Source: Fructobacillus cardui (GTDB lineage: Bacteria; Bacillota; Bacilli; Lactobacillales; Lactobacillaceae). From it: a stretch of DNA of 27,123 bases. The translations under genes were made by a program, and so were the position numbers. Shown here piece after piece: positions 6,152 to 14,875 of this stretch. Below the pieces are notes generated by a model. It ran no database searches and was not told the DNA's origin. It saw only the letters and a list, made by a program, of their open reading frames with translations. The stretch lies in the NCBI RefSeq assembly GCF_023218935.1, contig NZ_JAJIAL010000013.1. One strand, given 5' to 3'. The first letter of the stretch is position 1. The number at the start of each line of letters is the position of its first letter.

Positions 6152-7678
6152 TTAATGCTTGAAGTGACGACGACCTGAGAAGACCAAAACCAAGCCCAAT
6201 TCATCAGCCTTATCAATTGAATCTTGGTCCTTGATAGAACCACCAGGTTCCACCACTGCCTTGATGCCGTTTTCAGCGGCATACGCCACTGAATCATCCA
6301 TTGGGAAGAAGGCATCAGATGCCAAAACAGCATCTTCAAAGCCAGGCTTTACCTTGGCCTTTTCGATTGACATCTTTACTGAGTCAATTCGGTTTGGTTG
6401 ACCGGCTCCAACACCCAACGTTTGGCCATCACGGGCCACCACAACGGCGTTGGACTTCGTGTGCTTAACAGCCTTTTGTGCAAAGACCATTGCCTTCAAC
6501 TGTTCGGCAGTTGGTTGTGCCTTTGAGACGACCTTAAAATCAGCTTCCGTTTCGGACAACAAGTCACGGTCCTGGGCAACAAAGCCACCCAAGACAGAAG
6601 TTACTTCAGTGTGGTTTGGCACATCCGTTGTGAATGGCAAAGTCAAAAGACGCAAGTTCTTCTTCTTGGCCAAGACTTCATAAGCTTCCTTGGTAAAGCT
6701 TGGGGCAATAATGATTTCTAAGAAAATCGCGTGCATCTTTTCGGCAGTTGCCAAATCAACTTCGCGGTTCAAGGCAACGATACCACCAAAGATTGAAATA
6801 TCATCGGCAGCAAAAGCTTGGTCCCAAGCTTCTTCAATTGTTACGCCCTGACCGATCCCGGCTGGGTTCATGTGCTTAATCGTTACGACTGTTGTTTCAT
6901 CATATTCAGCAATAATGCGCAAGGCTGCATCAGCATCGCGAATATTGTTGTAGGACAATTGCTTACCATGCAAGATATCAGCATTCAAGATTGAATACTT
7001 TTCAGGCAATGCACTTGTATAAACGGCAGCGTTTTGGTCTGGGTTTTCCCCGTAACGCATGTCATCAAACTTTTCACCAGAAATCGTCAACTGTTCTGGG
7101 AATTCCTTGTCAGTCAAGTATGAAGCAATCAAGGCATCATAGGCAGCAGTGTGTTGGAAGACCTTCGTTGCCAACTGACAGCGGAACTTTTGGTCATCTT
7201 CGCGACTCTTCAAGTGGGCAATCACTGCTTCGTAATCCGTTGGGTCAACGACTGGCAAAACAGCAGCCAAGTTCTTGGCTGCTGAACGCAACATTGATGG
7301 GCCACCGATATCAATGTTTTCAATGGCATCAGCATCGGTGACGTCAGGCTTCAAAATCGTTTCCTTGAATGGGTACAAGTTAACAACCACCATGTCGATT
7401 GGTGTAATGTCATGTTCCTTCAAAGTTGCCATGTGTTCAGGCAAGTCACGACGGGCCAACAAAGCTCCGTGCACGCGGGGGTGCAACGTCTTGACACGGC
7501 CATCCAACATTTCTGGGAAGTTCGTGACATCTTCAATCCCAATGACATCCAAACCGGCATCGGCCAAAGCCTTGTGTGTGCCACCAGTTGAAACCAATTC
7601 AAAGTCTAATGCTACTAATTGCTTGGCAAAGTCTACCAAACCTGTCTTATCGGAAACGCTTAACAAGGCCCGTTTCAT
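6152..7678 (-). CDS. purH: Bifunctional AICAR formyltransferase / IMP cyclohydrolase
   Basis: PurH carries out the last two steps to IMP: formyl transfer from 10-formyl-THF to AICAR, then ring closure. The N-terminal MGS-like cyclohydrolase domain (about 1-195) shows ALLSVSDKTGL and RVKTLHPRVHG (residues 61-71). The C-terminal transformylase domain carries the KHMNPAGIG motif and ends with the conserved VEPGGSIKDQD and FSGRRHFKH. The length of 508 is normal. The ATG overlaps the purN stop as ATGA, suggesting translational coupling. It needs the cofactor made by Fhs. Confidence 0.97.
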   Translation of the reverse strand: MKRALLSVSDKTGLVDFAKQLVALDFELVSTGGTHKALADAGLDVIGIEDVTNFPEMLDGRVKTLHPRVHGALLARRDLPEHMATLKEHDITPIDMVVVNLYPFKETILKPDVTDADAIENIDIGGPSMLRSAAKNLAAVLPVVDPTDYEAVIAHLKSREDDQKFRCQLATKVFQHTAAYDALIASYLTDKEFPEQLTISGEKFDDMRYGENPDQNAAVYTSALPEKYSILNADILHGKQLSYNNIRDADAALRIIAEYDETTVVTIKHMNPAGIGQGVTIEEAWDQAFAADDISIFGGIVALNREVDLATAEKMHAIFLEIIIAPSFTKEAYEVLAKKKNLRLLTLPFTTDVPNHTEVTSVLGGFVAQDRDLLSETEADFKVVSKAQPTAEQLKAMVFAQKAVKHTKSNAVVVARDGQTLGVGAGQPNRIDSVKMSIEKAKVKPGFEDAVLASDAFFPMDDSVAYAAENGIKAVVEPGGSIKDQDSIDKADELGLVLVFSGRRHFKH

Positions 7679-8280
7679 TGTAAAAATACCCCTTTTTCTA
7701 GTAAATCAGCTAATACTGCTGGATAAAGTTCATGTTCAACTGCGTGAATTCGTTCAGTCAAATCTTCCAGTGAATCTTCTGGCAATCGTAGCACTGCCTG
7801 CTGGGCAATTGCTGGTCCAGTATCAATACCGTTGTCAATGAAGTGAACAGTCACACCCGTTTGCCGGACGCCGGCCTCATAAGCATCTAGGATACTATGG
7901 CGACCAGGGAACTTTGGCAACAAAGCCGGGTGCAGGTTGACAATTTTTTGTGGAAAGGCGGAAAGCAGTGTTTCCGTCAAAATGCGCATATAGCCGGCAA
8001 GCAAGATACCATCAACTTGGTGTGCCTGTAATTCGGCCACAATCGCTTGTTCGGCTGCCGCCTTATTTTCATAGCTTGGATACCACACCATGAAAACCGG
8101 AATGTTCCACTTTGCTGCGCGCTCGATAACCGGCGCATCTTGGTGATCAACAACAACCAAAACGATTTCTGCCGGTAAGTCTTTGTCAACAATTGCCTCT
8201 TGCAAGGCAGAAAAATTAGTTCCTGTTCCAGAAGCAAAAACGGCCAACCGGGCCTTTCGTTGCTTTACTTGGCTGGCCAT
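7675..8280 (-). CDS. purN: Phosphoribosylglycinamide formyltransferase
   Basis: PurN transfers a formyl group from 10-formyl-THF to GAR, giving FGAR. The protein has 201 residues. The phosphate-binding start LAVFASGTGTNFSAL is present, as is the catalytic trio Asn115 and His117 in VNLHPALLPKFPG and Asp153 in DNGIDTGPA. The start overlaps the purM end by 16 bases and a GAGGGGG site lies 6-7 bases upstream, inside purM. It overlaps purH by 4 bases. No formate-dependent PurT is seen, so this step relies on the folate route supported by fhs. Confidence 0.97.
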   Translation of the reverse strand: MASQVKQRKARLAVFASGTGTNFSALQEAIVDKDLPAEIVLVVVDHQDAPVIERAAKWNIPVFMVWYPSYENKAAAEQAIVAELQAHQVDGILLAGYMRILTETLLSAFPQKIVNLHPALLPKFPGRHSILDAYEAGVRQTGVTVHFIDNGIDTGPAIAQQAVLRLPEDSLEDLTERIHAVEHELYPAVLADLLEKGVFLQ

Positions 8281-9323
8281 GGCGCATCCCCCTCAAAGAA
8301 GACCTCTTCACGATCTGCTTCAGCTGGCACAATTTCACCAATCCGATAAGCTGGTTCATCGCGTTCTGCTAACTGGTCTAAAATAGCATCTGCCTTGTCA
8401 GCAGGCACCATCAAGACCATGCCCAAGCCATTGTTAAAGGTCAACAACATATCATCGAGGGATAAGTTACCAGCCTCTTGCAACTTCTTAAAGATTGGCA
8501 AAATTGGCCATGTGCCCCAGCTGATTTTTGCTTGGACGTTCTTTGGTAAGGCTCGTGGCAAGTTTTCGACCAGGCCACCACCCGTAATGTGGGCGGCTGA
8601 GTGAACCAAGCCCTGTTCAACCAATGGCCACAAAGCGTTGGTATACAGCTTCGTTGGTGCCAAGATTTCTTCTTGCAAGTAATCTGGCAAGTCGTTGAAG
8701 GCATTGGCATCATCATGGATACCCAAGACCTGGCGAACCAAGGAGTAACCGTTGGAATGAACACCAGAGGATGGCAAACCGATCAAAACATCGCTAACCT
8801 GGACATTCTCATTTTGTAGCAACCGACTTTTTTCGGCCACACCAACCGCAAAAGCGGCTAGGTCATAGTGATGAGGTTGGTACAAGCCTGGCAATTCGGC
8901 GCTTTCACCCCCAACAAGGGCAATCTGCGCTTCCTTGGCCGCCTTGGCAATGCCAGTTACGATTTCGGCGGCAACCGCTGGTCGCATCTTGTCGACGGCC
9001 AGATAGTCCAGCATAAAGGCTGGCTTGGCACCCTGAGCTAAGATGTCATTCACGACCATCCCAACCAAGTCCTGACCAATCGTGTTATGCCGGTTAGCGG
9101 CAATTGCTAAAAGAAGCTTCGTTCCAACGCCATCAGTTCCGGAAATCAGGACCGGTTCCTTCAAGCCCGCATCAAGGGCGTAAACAGAACCAAAACCACC
9201 TAGTCCGGAGACAACGTTTGGCGTGTAGGTATCTTGCACGGCGTCAGCCATTAAGTCAACAGCCTGGTTACCCGCTTCAATATCAACCCCGGCAGCCTCA
9301 TAAGCGTTGTGCTTTTTTGCCAT
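8265..9323 (-). CDS. purM: Phosphoribosylformylglycinamidine cyclo-ligase (AIR synthetase)
   Basis: PurM closes the imidazole ring of FGAM with ATP to give AIR. The 352-residue protein has the family start YEAAGVDIEAGNQAV, the SGTDGVGTKLLLA segment, the VNDILAQGAKPAFMLDYLA segment and VGGESAELPG, all typical of the PurM/PurL superfamily. The ITGGGLVENLPR motif is in the C-terminal half. Its ATG directly abuts the purF TAA with no spacer, and its end overlaps purN, so translation of purF-purM-purN-purH is probably coupled. Confidence 0.97.
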   Translation of the reverse strand: MAKKHNAYEAAGVDIEAGNQAVDLMADAVQDTYTPNVVSGLGGFGSVYALDAGLKEPVLISGTDGVGTKLLLAIAANRHNTIGQDLVGMVVNDILAQGAKPAFMLDYLAVDKMRPAVAAEIVTGIAKAAKEAQIALVGGESAELPGLYQPHHYDLAAFAVGVAEKSRLLQNENVQVSDVLIGLPSSGVHSNGYSLVRQVLGIHDDANAFNDLPDYLQEEILAPTKLYTNALWPLVEQGLVHSAAHITGGGLVENLPRALPKNVQAKISWGTWPILPIFKKLQEAGNLSLDDMLLTFNNGLGMVLMVPADKADAILDQLAERDEPAYRIGEIVPAEADREEVFFEGDAPWPAK

Positions 9324-10865
9324 TTAATTTGCTCCTTCTACTCGCTGATCTTCTGCTGGATTCTGCGGAACATACAAGCTGGTTGGCTCTTCATCAAAAG
9401 TTACCTCACCACTTGCCTTGGCTTCAGCCATTTCTGGGCTGTAGTCATAAATTGGGCTTGGGTAATGACCGCTAAAGTAGGCAGTCGTTAAGCCGGTTGC
9501 ACCATCTGGCATCTGCAAACCAATTGATGCCACCAAGGCATCATTACTCAAGAATTCCAGTGAGTCCGCTTCAAGTAATTCGGTCATTTCGGCCAAAGTA
9601 TGGTTGTTTCCCATCAATTCGGCCCGGGTTTGAACGTCAATCCCGTAAAAGGCTGGGTACTTAAAGATTGGGCTCGCAATTCGAACGTGGACTGATTTTG
9701 CCCCAGCTTCTTTCAGCATCCGGACAATGTAGCGGCAAGTTGTACCTCGAACCAAGGAGTCATCAACGAGGACAACATTCTTGTCCTGAACGACGGCTTC
9801 AACTGCTGACAGCTTCATCCGTACGGCGCGTTCACGCTTGTCTTGGGTAGCCTCGATAAATGTCCGAGCAATATACTGATTTTTGACCAAGCCCATTTCG
9901 TTTGGTAGTCCGGCGCCTTCGGCATAACCGCTAGCTGCAGACAAACTCGAATTCGGCACCCCAACAACGATATCGGCACCAGGAACTGGTTGTTCCTTAG
10001 CCAATGCAGCCCCCATTCGCTTCCGCGCTTGGTGGACATTGATTCCGTGAATATCAGAATCGGGACGGGCGAAGTAAACGTATTCCATCACGTCGACGTT
10101 CAACGTCGTCTTGTCCGTGTAATGAGTGATGTTCATGCCATCCTTATCGATTCGAATCAATTCACCTGGTTGCACATCACGCACGTACTTTGCTCCAACA
10201 ACGTGGAGGGCAGCCGTTTCGGACGTGACCACGTAAGAACCGTTATCAGGCATTTGACCGATAACAAAAGGTCGGAAACCGTGTGGGTCCAACATGGCAT
10301 ACAAGGCGTGTGGTGTCAGCAATAAGAAAGCAAAGCCACCACGCAATTGATTCAAGGCATCTTTGATTTTTTCATCAAAGGTCTCAGCCTGTGACCGACG
10401 AATCAAGTGCAAAATAATTTCAGAGTCAGATGAGGATTGGAAAATCGCCCCATCTTCTTCCAACTGGTTGCGCAAAGTCTGCGCATTAGTCAAGTTTCCG
10501 TTATGGGCCAAGGCCAATTGCATATCATGAAAATTAGCCATCAAGGGTTGGATATTTTCAATTCCGTGCGCCCCAGCCGTTGCATAACGTAAGTGGCCAA
10601 TCGCTGCCTGCCCCTTCAGGGCTTCCAGGCGACGTGGGTCAGCAAAAACTTCGGCAACAAGGCCGATACCACGTTCCTGCCACAGGTGACCCTTGTTGTT
10701 GGCAACAATCCCGGCGCCTTCTTGACCACGGTGCTGCAACGCATGCAGACCATAGTAGGTCAAATTGGCCGCATCATCACGACCCCAGACACCAAAGATG
10801 CCACATTCTTCATTTAATGATGAGTAAGCCGCTTGTTCGGTCACTTCATTCACATATTGATTCAT
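9324..10865 (-). CDS. purF: Amidophosphoribosyltransferase
   Basis: PurF commits PRPP to purine synthesis by transferring ammonia from glutamine to form phosphoribosylamine. The N-terminal Ntn-hydrolase glutaminase domain begins at Cys21 (EECGIFGV), so residues 1-20 look like a propeptide to be removed. The C-terminal PRTase domain has the PRPP loop VVLVDDSLVRGTT. Although the propeptide is kept as in the Bacillus-type enzyme, the four cysteines that hold the [4Fe-4S] cluster in Bacillus subtilis PurF are all replaced: VDVMEYVYF lacks the first, YPAFYGID has Ala at the second, and the CGQC pair corresponds to TGLT. The protein is therefore predicted to be cluster-free. AGGAG precedes the ATG, 11 bases after purL. 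Confidence 0.97.
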   Translation of the reverse strand: MNQYVNEVTEQAAYSSLNEECGIFGVWGRDDAANLTYYGLHALQHRGQEGAGIVANNKGHLWQERGIGLVAEVFADPRRLEALKGQAAIGHLRYATAGAHGIENIQPLMANFHDMQLALAHNGNLTNAQTLRNQLEEDGAIFQSSSDSEIILHLIRRSQAETFDEKIKDALNQLRGGFAFLLLTPHALYAMLDPHGFRPFVIGQMPDNGSYVVTSETAALHVVGAKYVRDVQPGELIRIDKDGMNITHYTDKTTLNVDVMEYVYFARPDSDIHGINVHQARKRMGAALAKEQPVPGADIVVGVPNSSLSAASGYAEGAGLPNEMGLVKNQYIARTFIEATQDKRERAVRMKLSAVEAVVQDKNVVLVDDSLVRGTTCRYIVRMLKEAGAKSVHVRIASPIFKYPAFYGIDVQTRAELMGNNHTLAEMTELLEADSLEFLSNDALVASIGLQMPDGATGLTTAYFSGHYPSPIYDYSPEMAEAKASGEVTFDEEPTSLYVPQNPAEDQRVEGAN

Positions 10866-10876
10866 TAGTGTGCTCC

Positions 10877-13120
10877 TTATTCAGCCATCAATTGCGGGAT
10901 CGCGTTTTGATAGCTTGCCTTGGCGGCCTTTTGGTCAACCGTTACTTGGCCATCCTTTGTTTGGATAGCGATGACTGTATCCTTCGTGACTTGACCCAAC
11001 TTAGCAACCACTGCCTTTGTTTCGGTCATCTTTTGTTCAAATGCGGTTGCTTGTTTGCTTGGTACGGACAAAACAAAGCGTCCTGGCACTTCTGCAAACA
11101 ATTGTGCAGTCGTTCCTGCAAAATCAGCTTGCAAACCAAAGTCATTTGGGAAGGTTGCTTCAGCCAAAGCAACGCCCAAACCACCTTCGCTCAAGTCGTG
11201 TGCACTGGTAACCAGACCAGCTTCAATTGCCTGCAAAACAAAGTCCTGATTTGCCTGAGCAGCATCAACATCAAAATCAGCTAGCTGACCAGCGATTTCA
11301 CCAGTCTGCATCTTTTGAATTTCGCTACCGTTAAAGGTATCCCCGATAGTACCAACCAGGTAAACCTGGTCGCCATCGTTTTGGAATTCGGCGCGAGTAA
11401 TGTTTTTGTTATCAGCAATCAAACCAACCATTCCAACCATGGCTGTTGGCAAGATGGCCTTGTTGTCAGTTTCGTTGTAAAGACTAACGTTTCCAGAAAT
11501 CACAGGGGTATTCAAGCGCTTGGCCATATCCGTAATTCCTTCAACTGACTGGTGTAATTCATAATAAACTTCTGGATTATCAGGTGAACCAAAGTTCAAA
11601 CAATCTGTCATCCCGATTGGCAAGGCACCGGTTGCGACCAAGTTTGAGGCAGCTTCGGTCACGGCCATTTGACCACCAACAAAGGGGTTCAAGTAGGCGT
11701 AACGACTGTTAACATCGGTCGTCATGGCCAAGGCCTTCTTCGTGCCGCGAATCCGCGTTACACCGGCATCCCCACCCGGCTTGACAACCGTGTCGGCACG
11801 GACTTGGGAATCAAAGTGACGGAACAGGCTTGCCTTTGAGGCAATCGTTGGTTGTGCCAAAAGATCAAGCAAGACCTGGTTGGCATCTGCGACGTTTGGC
11901 TGGTATTGACTAGCACTGGCTTCCTTCAAACGAGCAGGTTCTTCTTGAGCCAACTTTGGTTCAGGTGCGTTCGTCAAGAAGTCAATATCCACATCAGTCA
12001 CTGTTTCACCGTTGCAGTTGGTACGGTAACGACCATCGTCTGTCACCGTACCAACTGCAACGGCATCCAAACCGGCCTTTTCAAAGAGGTCGATTACTGG
12101 TTGTTCCTCACCCTTTTGGACAACAAGCAACATCCGTTCTTGTGATTCGGACAACATCAATTCGTATGGCGTCAACGCAGCTTCACGTTGTGGGACCAAA
12201 TCGAGGTTCAATTCGATTCCAGTGCCAGCCTTTGAGGCCATTTCAGAACTTGATGACAATAAGCCAGCAGCACCCATGTCTTGGATTCCAATGATGCTCT
12301 TACCGTATTTCTTGATGGCATCAATCGTTGCATCCATGACCAACTTTTCCAAGAAGGGATCCCCAACCTGAACAGCTGAACGGTCGGATTCTTCTGTTGA
12401 TGAAAATTCTGCTGAGGCGAAGCTGGCACCGTTGATACCGTCTCGACCAGTCTTGGCACCAACATAGATAATTGTGTTTCCTGATCCCTTAGCCTGGCCA
12501 ACTTGCATTTCGTTTTGGTTAACCAAACCAACTGACATCACGTTTACCAGCGGGTTTCCTGCATAAGATTCATCAAAGGCAATTTCCCCACCTAAGTTTG
12601 GAATCCCAATGGCATTGCCATAACCAGCAATGCCGGCGATGACACCATCAATGATTTGACGTGTCTTGGCATTGTCCAATTGACCAAAGCGCAAAGAATC
12701 CAAAACGGCGATTGGTTGGGCACCCATCGAGAAGATATCGCGCAAAATACCACCAACACCAGTCGCAGCCCCTTCATAAGGTTCGACAAAGGAAGGGTGG
12801 TTGTGACTCTCGGCCTTAAAGACCACGGCCTGGCCGTCACCAATATCTAAGATACCGGCACCTTCACCAGGTCCTTGTAAGACACGTTCGTTTTTCGACC
12901 AAAACTTACGCAAAGCAGGCTTTGACTTCTTGTAAGAACAGTGTTCTGACCACATTCCGGAAAAAATACCGGCTTCGGTATAATTTGGGCGGCGACCAAG
13001 GTGGTCAACAATCAAATCGTATTCATGGTCTGTTAGACCCCAATCGGCATAAATCCGCTTTTCAGCGATCATATCTGGGCTTGGCTCATTTGCCATTGGG
13101 TTAGTTTGTTGGGTACTCAT
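10877..13120 (-). CDS. purL: Phosphoribosylformylglycinamidine synthase, large subunit
   Basis: This is the catalytic subunit of FGAM synthase, which converts FGAR to FGAM with ATP and ammonia delivered by PurQ. At 747 residues it is the small PurL type that works as a complex with PurS and PurQ, both encoded just upstream; it lacks the fused glutaminase domain of the large enterobacterial form. Family segments are EHCSYKKSKPALRKF, the ATP/metal-site FKAESHNHPSFVEPYEGAATGVGG, GIQDMGAAGL, and in the second half TDCLNFGSPDNPEVYYEL and SAHDLSEGGLGVALAE. AAAGGAG precedes the ATG. Confidence 0.97.
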   Translation of the reverse strand: MSTQQTNPMANEPSPDMIAEKRIYADWGLTDHEYDLIVDHLGRRPNYTEAGIFSGMWSEHCSYKKSKPALRKFWSKNERVLQGPGEGAGILDIGDGQAVVFKAESHNHPSFVEPYEGAATGVGGILRDIFSMGAQPIAVLDSLRFGQLDNAKTRQIIDGVIAGIAGYGNAIGIPNLGGEIAFDESYAGNPLVNVMSVGLVNQNEMQVGQAKGSGNTIIYVGAKTGRDGINGASFASAEFSSTEESDRSAVQVGDPFLEKLVMDATIDAIKKYGKSIIGIQDMGAAGLLSSSSEMASKAGTGIELNLDLVPQREAALTPYELMLSESQERMLLVVQKGEEQPVIDLFEKAGLDAVAVGTVTDDGRYRTNCNGETVTDVDIDFLTNAPEPKLAQEEPARLKEASASQYQPNVADANQVLLDLLAQPTIASKASLFRHFDSQVRADTVVKPGGDAGVTRIRGTKKALAMTTDVNSRYAYLNPFVGGQMAVTEAASNLVATGALPIGMTDCLNFGSPDNPEVYYELHQSVEGITDMAKRLNTPVISGNVSLYNETDNKAILPTAMVGMVGLIADNKNITRAEFQNDGDQVYLVGTIGDTFNGSEIQKMQTGEIAGQLADFDVDAAQANQDFVLQAIEAGLVTSAHDLSEGGLGVALAEATFPNDFGLQADFAGTTAQLFAEVPGRFVLSVPSKQATAFEQKMTETKAVVAKLGQVTKDTVIAIQTKDGQVTVDQKAAKASYQNAIPQLMAE

Positions 13121-13150
13121 CCAAATTCTCCTTTAAAACGGATGTGTTGA

Positions 13151-13825
13151 TTAGGCGCGGGCTTTTTGATCGACTGCGTGTAAAAGACTTTCGAAGAAAG
13201 CACGACCGCTGTCGTTACCGGTTAAGGCGTCCACTGCTCGTTCGGGGTGAGGCATCATGCCATAAACGTTACCGGCCTTGTTCGTGATACCGGCAATTTT
13301 ATTCATGGAGCCGTTAACATTTTCTTGGTAGCGGAAAATGACTTGATGGTTGTCTTCCAACTCCTTGAGAGTGGCTTCATCAGTAACATAGTTTCCTTCA
13401 CCGTGAGCGATTGGGACCTTCAAGACATCACCCTTGCTCATGGTGTTGGTAAAGTTACTATCAGCATTTTCAACAACTAAGTTGACTTCATCGCAGATAA
13501 AACCAGGTTGTTCGTTGACCAAGAGTTGGCCGGGCAACAAACCGGCTTCCGTCAAAATCTGGAAGCCATTGCAGATACCAACAACCAACTGACCATTGTC
13601 AGCAGCAACCTTAACGGCGTCCATCGCTGGTGAAAACTTAGCAACGGCACCTGAGCGGAGGTAATCACCGTAAGAAAAGCCGCCTGGAATAAAGATGGCA
13701 TCGTATGCTGAAAGGTCACTGGCCTGGTCGTCTAATAAATCGACATCAACATCGAACGATTCCAAAGCGTGATACATATCCATATCACAGTTAGAACCTG
13801 GAAAAGTAATGACAGCAGCTTTCAT
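13151..13825 (-). CDS. purQ: FGAM synthase glutaminase subunit
   Basis: PurQ is a class I glutamine amidotransferase of 224 residues that supplies ammonia to PurL. The nucleophile Cys85 is in VVGICNGFQIL and the His193/Glu195 pair is in PHPERAVD. The start MKAAVITFPGSNCDMD is typical of PurQ and distinguishes it from other triad amidotransferases. It lies 14 bases after purS and 30 before purL, giving the order purS-purQ-purL of one complex. Confidence 0.97.
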   Translation of the reverse strand: MKAAVITFPGSNCDMDMYHALESFDVDVDLLDDQASDLSAYDAIFIPGGFSYGDYLRSGAVAKFSPAMDAVKVAADNGQLVVGICNGFQILTEAGLLPGQLLVNEQPGFICDEVNLVVENADSNFTNTMSKGDVLKVPIAHGEGNYVTDEATLKELEDNHQVIFRYQENVNGSMNKIAGITNKAGNVYGMMPHPERAVDALTGNDSGRAFFESLLHAVDQKARA

Positions 13826-13839
13826 GGGTGATCTCCTTC

Positions 13840-14088
13840 TTAAATTTCTTCCAAATCGTAAGTATACGTTTCGGTATTATGGTTAATTAATAATTCTTCA
13901 ACCAAAGATTCAACTTCCTTGGCAACGGCAGCCTTATCGGCACCAGTTAACTTCACTTGGAAGTACTTTCCTTGGCTAACGTCTTCGATTCCTTGGTATT
14001 CCAAGCGCTTCAAGGCTGACTTGATAACGACCCCCTGCGGGTCCAAAATTGAGGGCTTGTAGGTTACGTAAATTTTTGCCAAATACAT
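13840..14088 (-). CDS. purS: FGAM synthase small subunit
   Basis: PurS is an 82-residue non-catalytic subunit that bridges PurL and PurQ and helps pass ammonia between them. The sequence shows the family features: an initial beta strand (AKIYVTYKPSILDPQGV), the GIEDVSQGKYFQVKL segment and an acidic C-terminus ending YTYDLEEI. It lies 16 bases after purC and 14 before purQ, with an AGGAG-type site upstream. Short genes of this kind are easily missed, but the context and motif leave little doubt. Confidence 0.95.
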   Translation of the reverse strand: MYLAKIYVTYKPSILDPQGVVIKSALKRLEYQGIEDVSQGKYFQVKLTGADKAAVAKEVESLVEELLINHNTETYTYDLEEI

Positions 14089-14104
14089 TTTTTCTGTACT
14101 CCTT

Positions 14105-14857
14105 TTACTTCAACGCGTCTTGTAGGCGTTGCAATACATCCTGGTAGCCAACACGCAAGTCACCTTGCTTCTGGCGGAAAACGTCTTTATCAAGGGACTT
14201 GCCCGTCTTTTGATCAACCAAACGCATGTTGTCTGGTGAAAGTTCATCAGCTAAGATGATTTGTCCATCAGCTAACCGACCAAATTCTAATTTGTAATCA
14301 ATCAAAGTAATGTCAATCTTGTTAAACAAAGCAACCAAGAGCTCGTTGACTTGGTCAGCCAATCCGTAGACCGTCTTCAAATCAGCTTCGCTAACGAAGT
14401 GCAAAGACACCGCCTGTGAATCATTCATAAAGGGATCATCAAGCTCATCGGACTTGTAATACAGTTCTTGCACGCGGGGTGACAACTTTTGCATTGGCTC
14501 TACCCCAAAGCGAGAAACAAAGTGCCCCGCTGTATAGTTGCGCGTAACGACTTCCAAAGGAATGATATCAACCTTCTTCACCAATTCATCGGTGGCAGAA
14601 ATTGATCCCAACCAGTGGTGTTGCAAGCCTTGGTCAGACAAGTAAGTAAAAAGGAGGTTTGAAATGCTTGAATTCAGCTCACCCTTACCACTGTATTCTT
14701 CCTTAACCTTCCCATTCAAAGCAGTTACCTGGTCCATGTAGTGCATCCAGATAATGGAAGGGTCGTTAGTTGCAAAGACCTGCTTGGCCTTTCCTTCATA
14801 AAGCAAGTCACCACGGGTAAGTTGCTGTCCGTCAAATTCAACTGTATTTTCTGTCAT
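14105..14857 (-). CDS. purC: Phosphoribosylaminoimidazole-succinocarboxamide synthase
   Basis: PurC condenses CAIR with aspartate, using ATP, to give SAICAR. The 250-residue protein has the family start LLYEGKAKQVFATND, the IPLEVVTRNYTAGHF segment that contacts substrate, and LIDYKLEFGRL followed by ILADELSPDNMRL at the metal site. The next enzyme, PurB, is not in this window and must be encoded elsewhere. It lies 18 bases after purK and 16 before purS. Confidence 0.97.
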   Translation of the reverse strand: MTENTVEFDGQQLTRGDLLYEGKAKQVFATNDPSIIWMHYMDQVTALNGKVKEEYSGKGELNSSISNLLFTYLSDQGLQHHWLGSISATDELVKKVDIIPLEVVTRNYTAGHFVSRFGVEPMQKLSPRVQELYYKSDELDDPFMNDSQAVSLHFVSEADLKTVYGLADQVNELLVALFNKIDITLIDYKLEFGRLADGQIILADELSPDNMRLVDQKTGKSLDKDVFRQKQGDLRVGYQDVLQRLQDALK

Positions 14858-14875
14858 TTTTCCTTACTCTCCTGA

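Noticed and set aside
7275..7841. Plus-strand 188-residue ORF across the start of purH and end of purN
   Set aside because: It is antisense to conserved purH and purN coding sequence, with no ribosome binding site or recognisable protein features.
10580..11284. Plus-strand 234-residue ORF opposite purF and purL
   Set aside because: Antisense shadow of two conserved genes, low-complexity His/Gln/Cys composition typical of reverse-strand reading.
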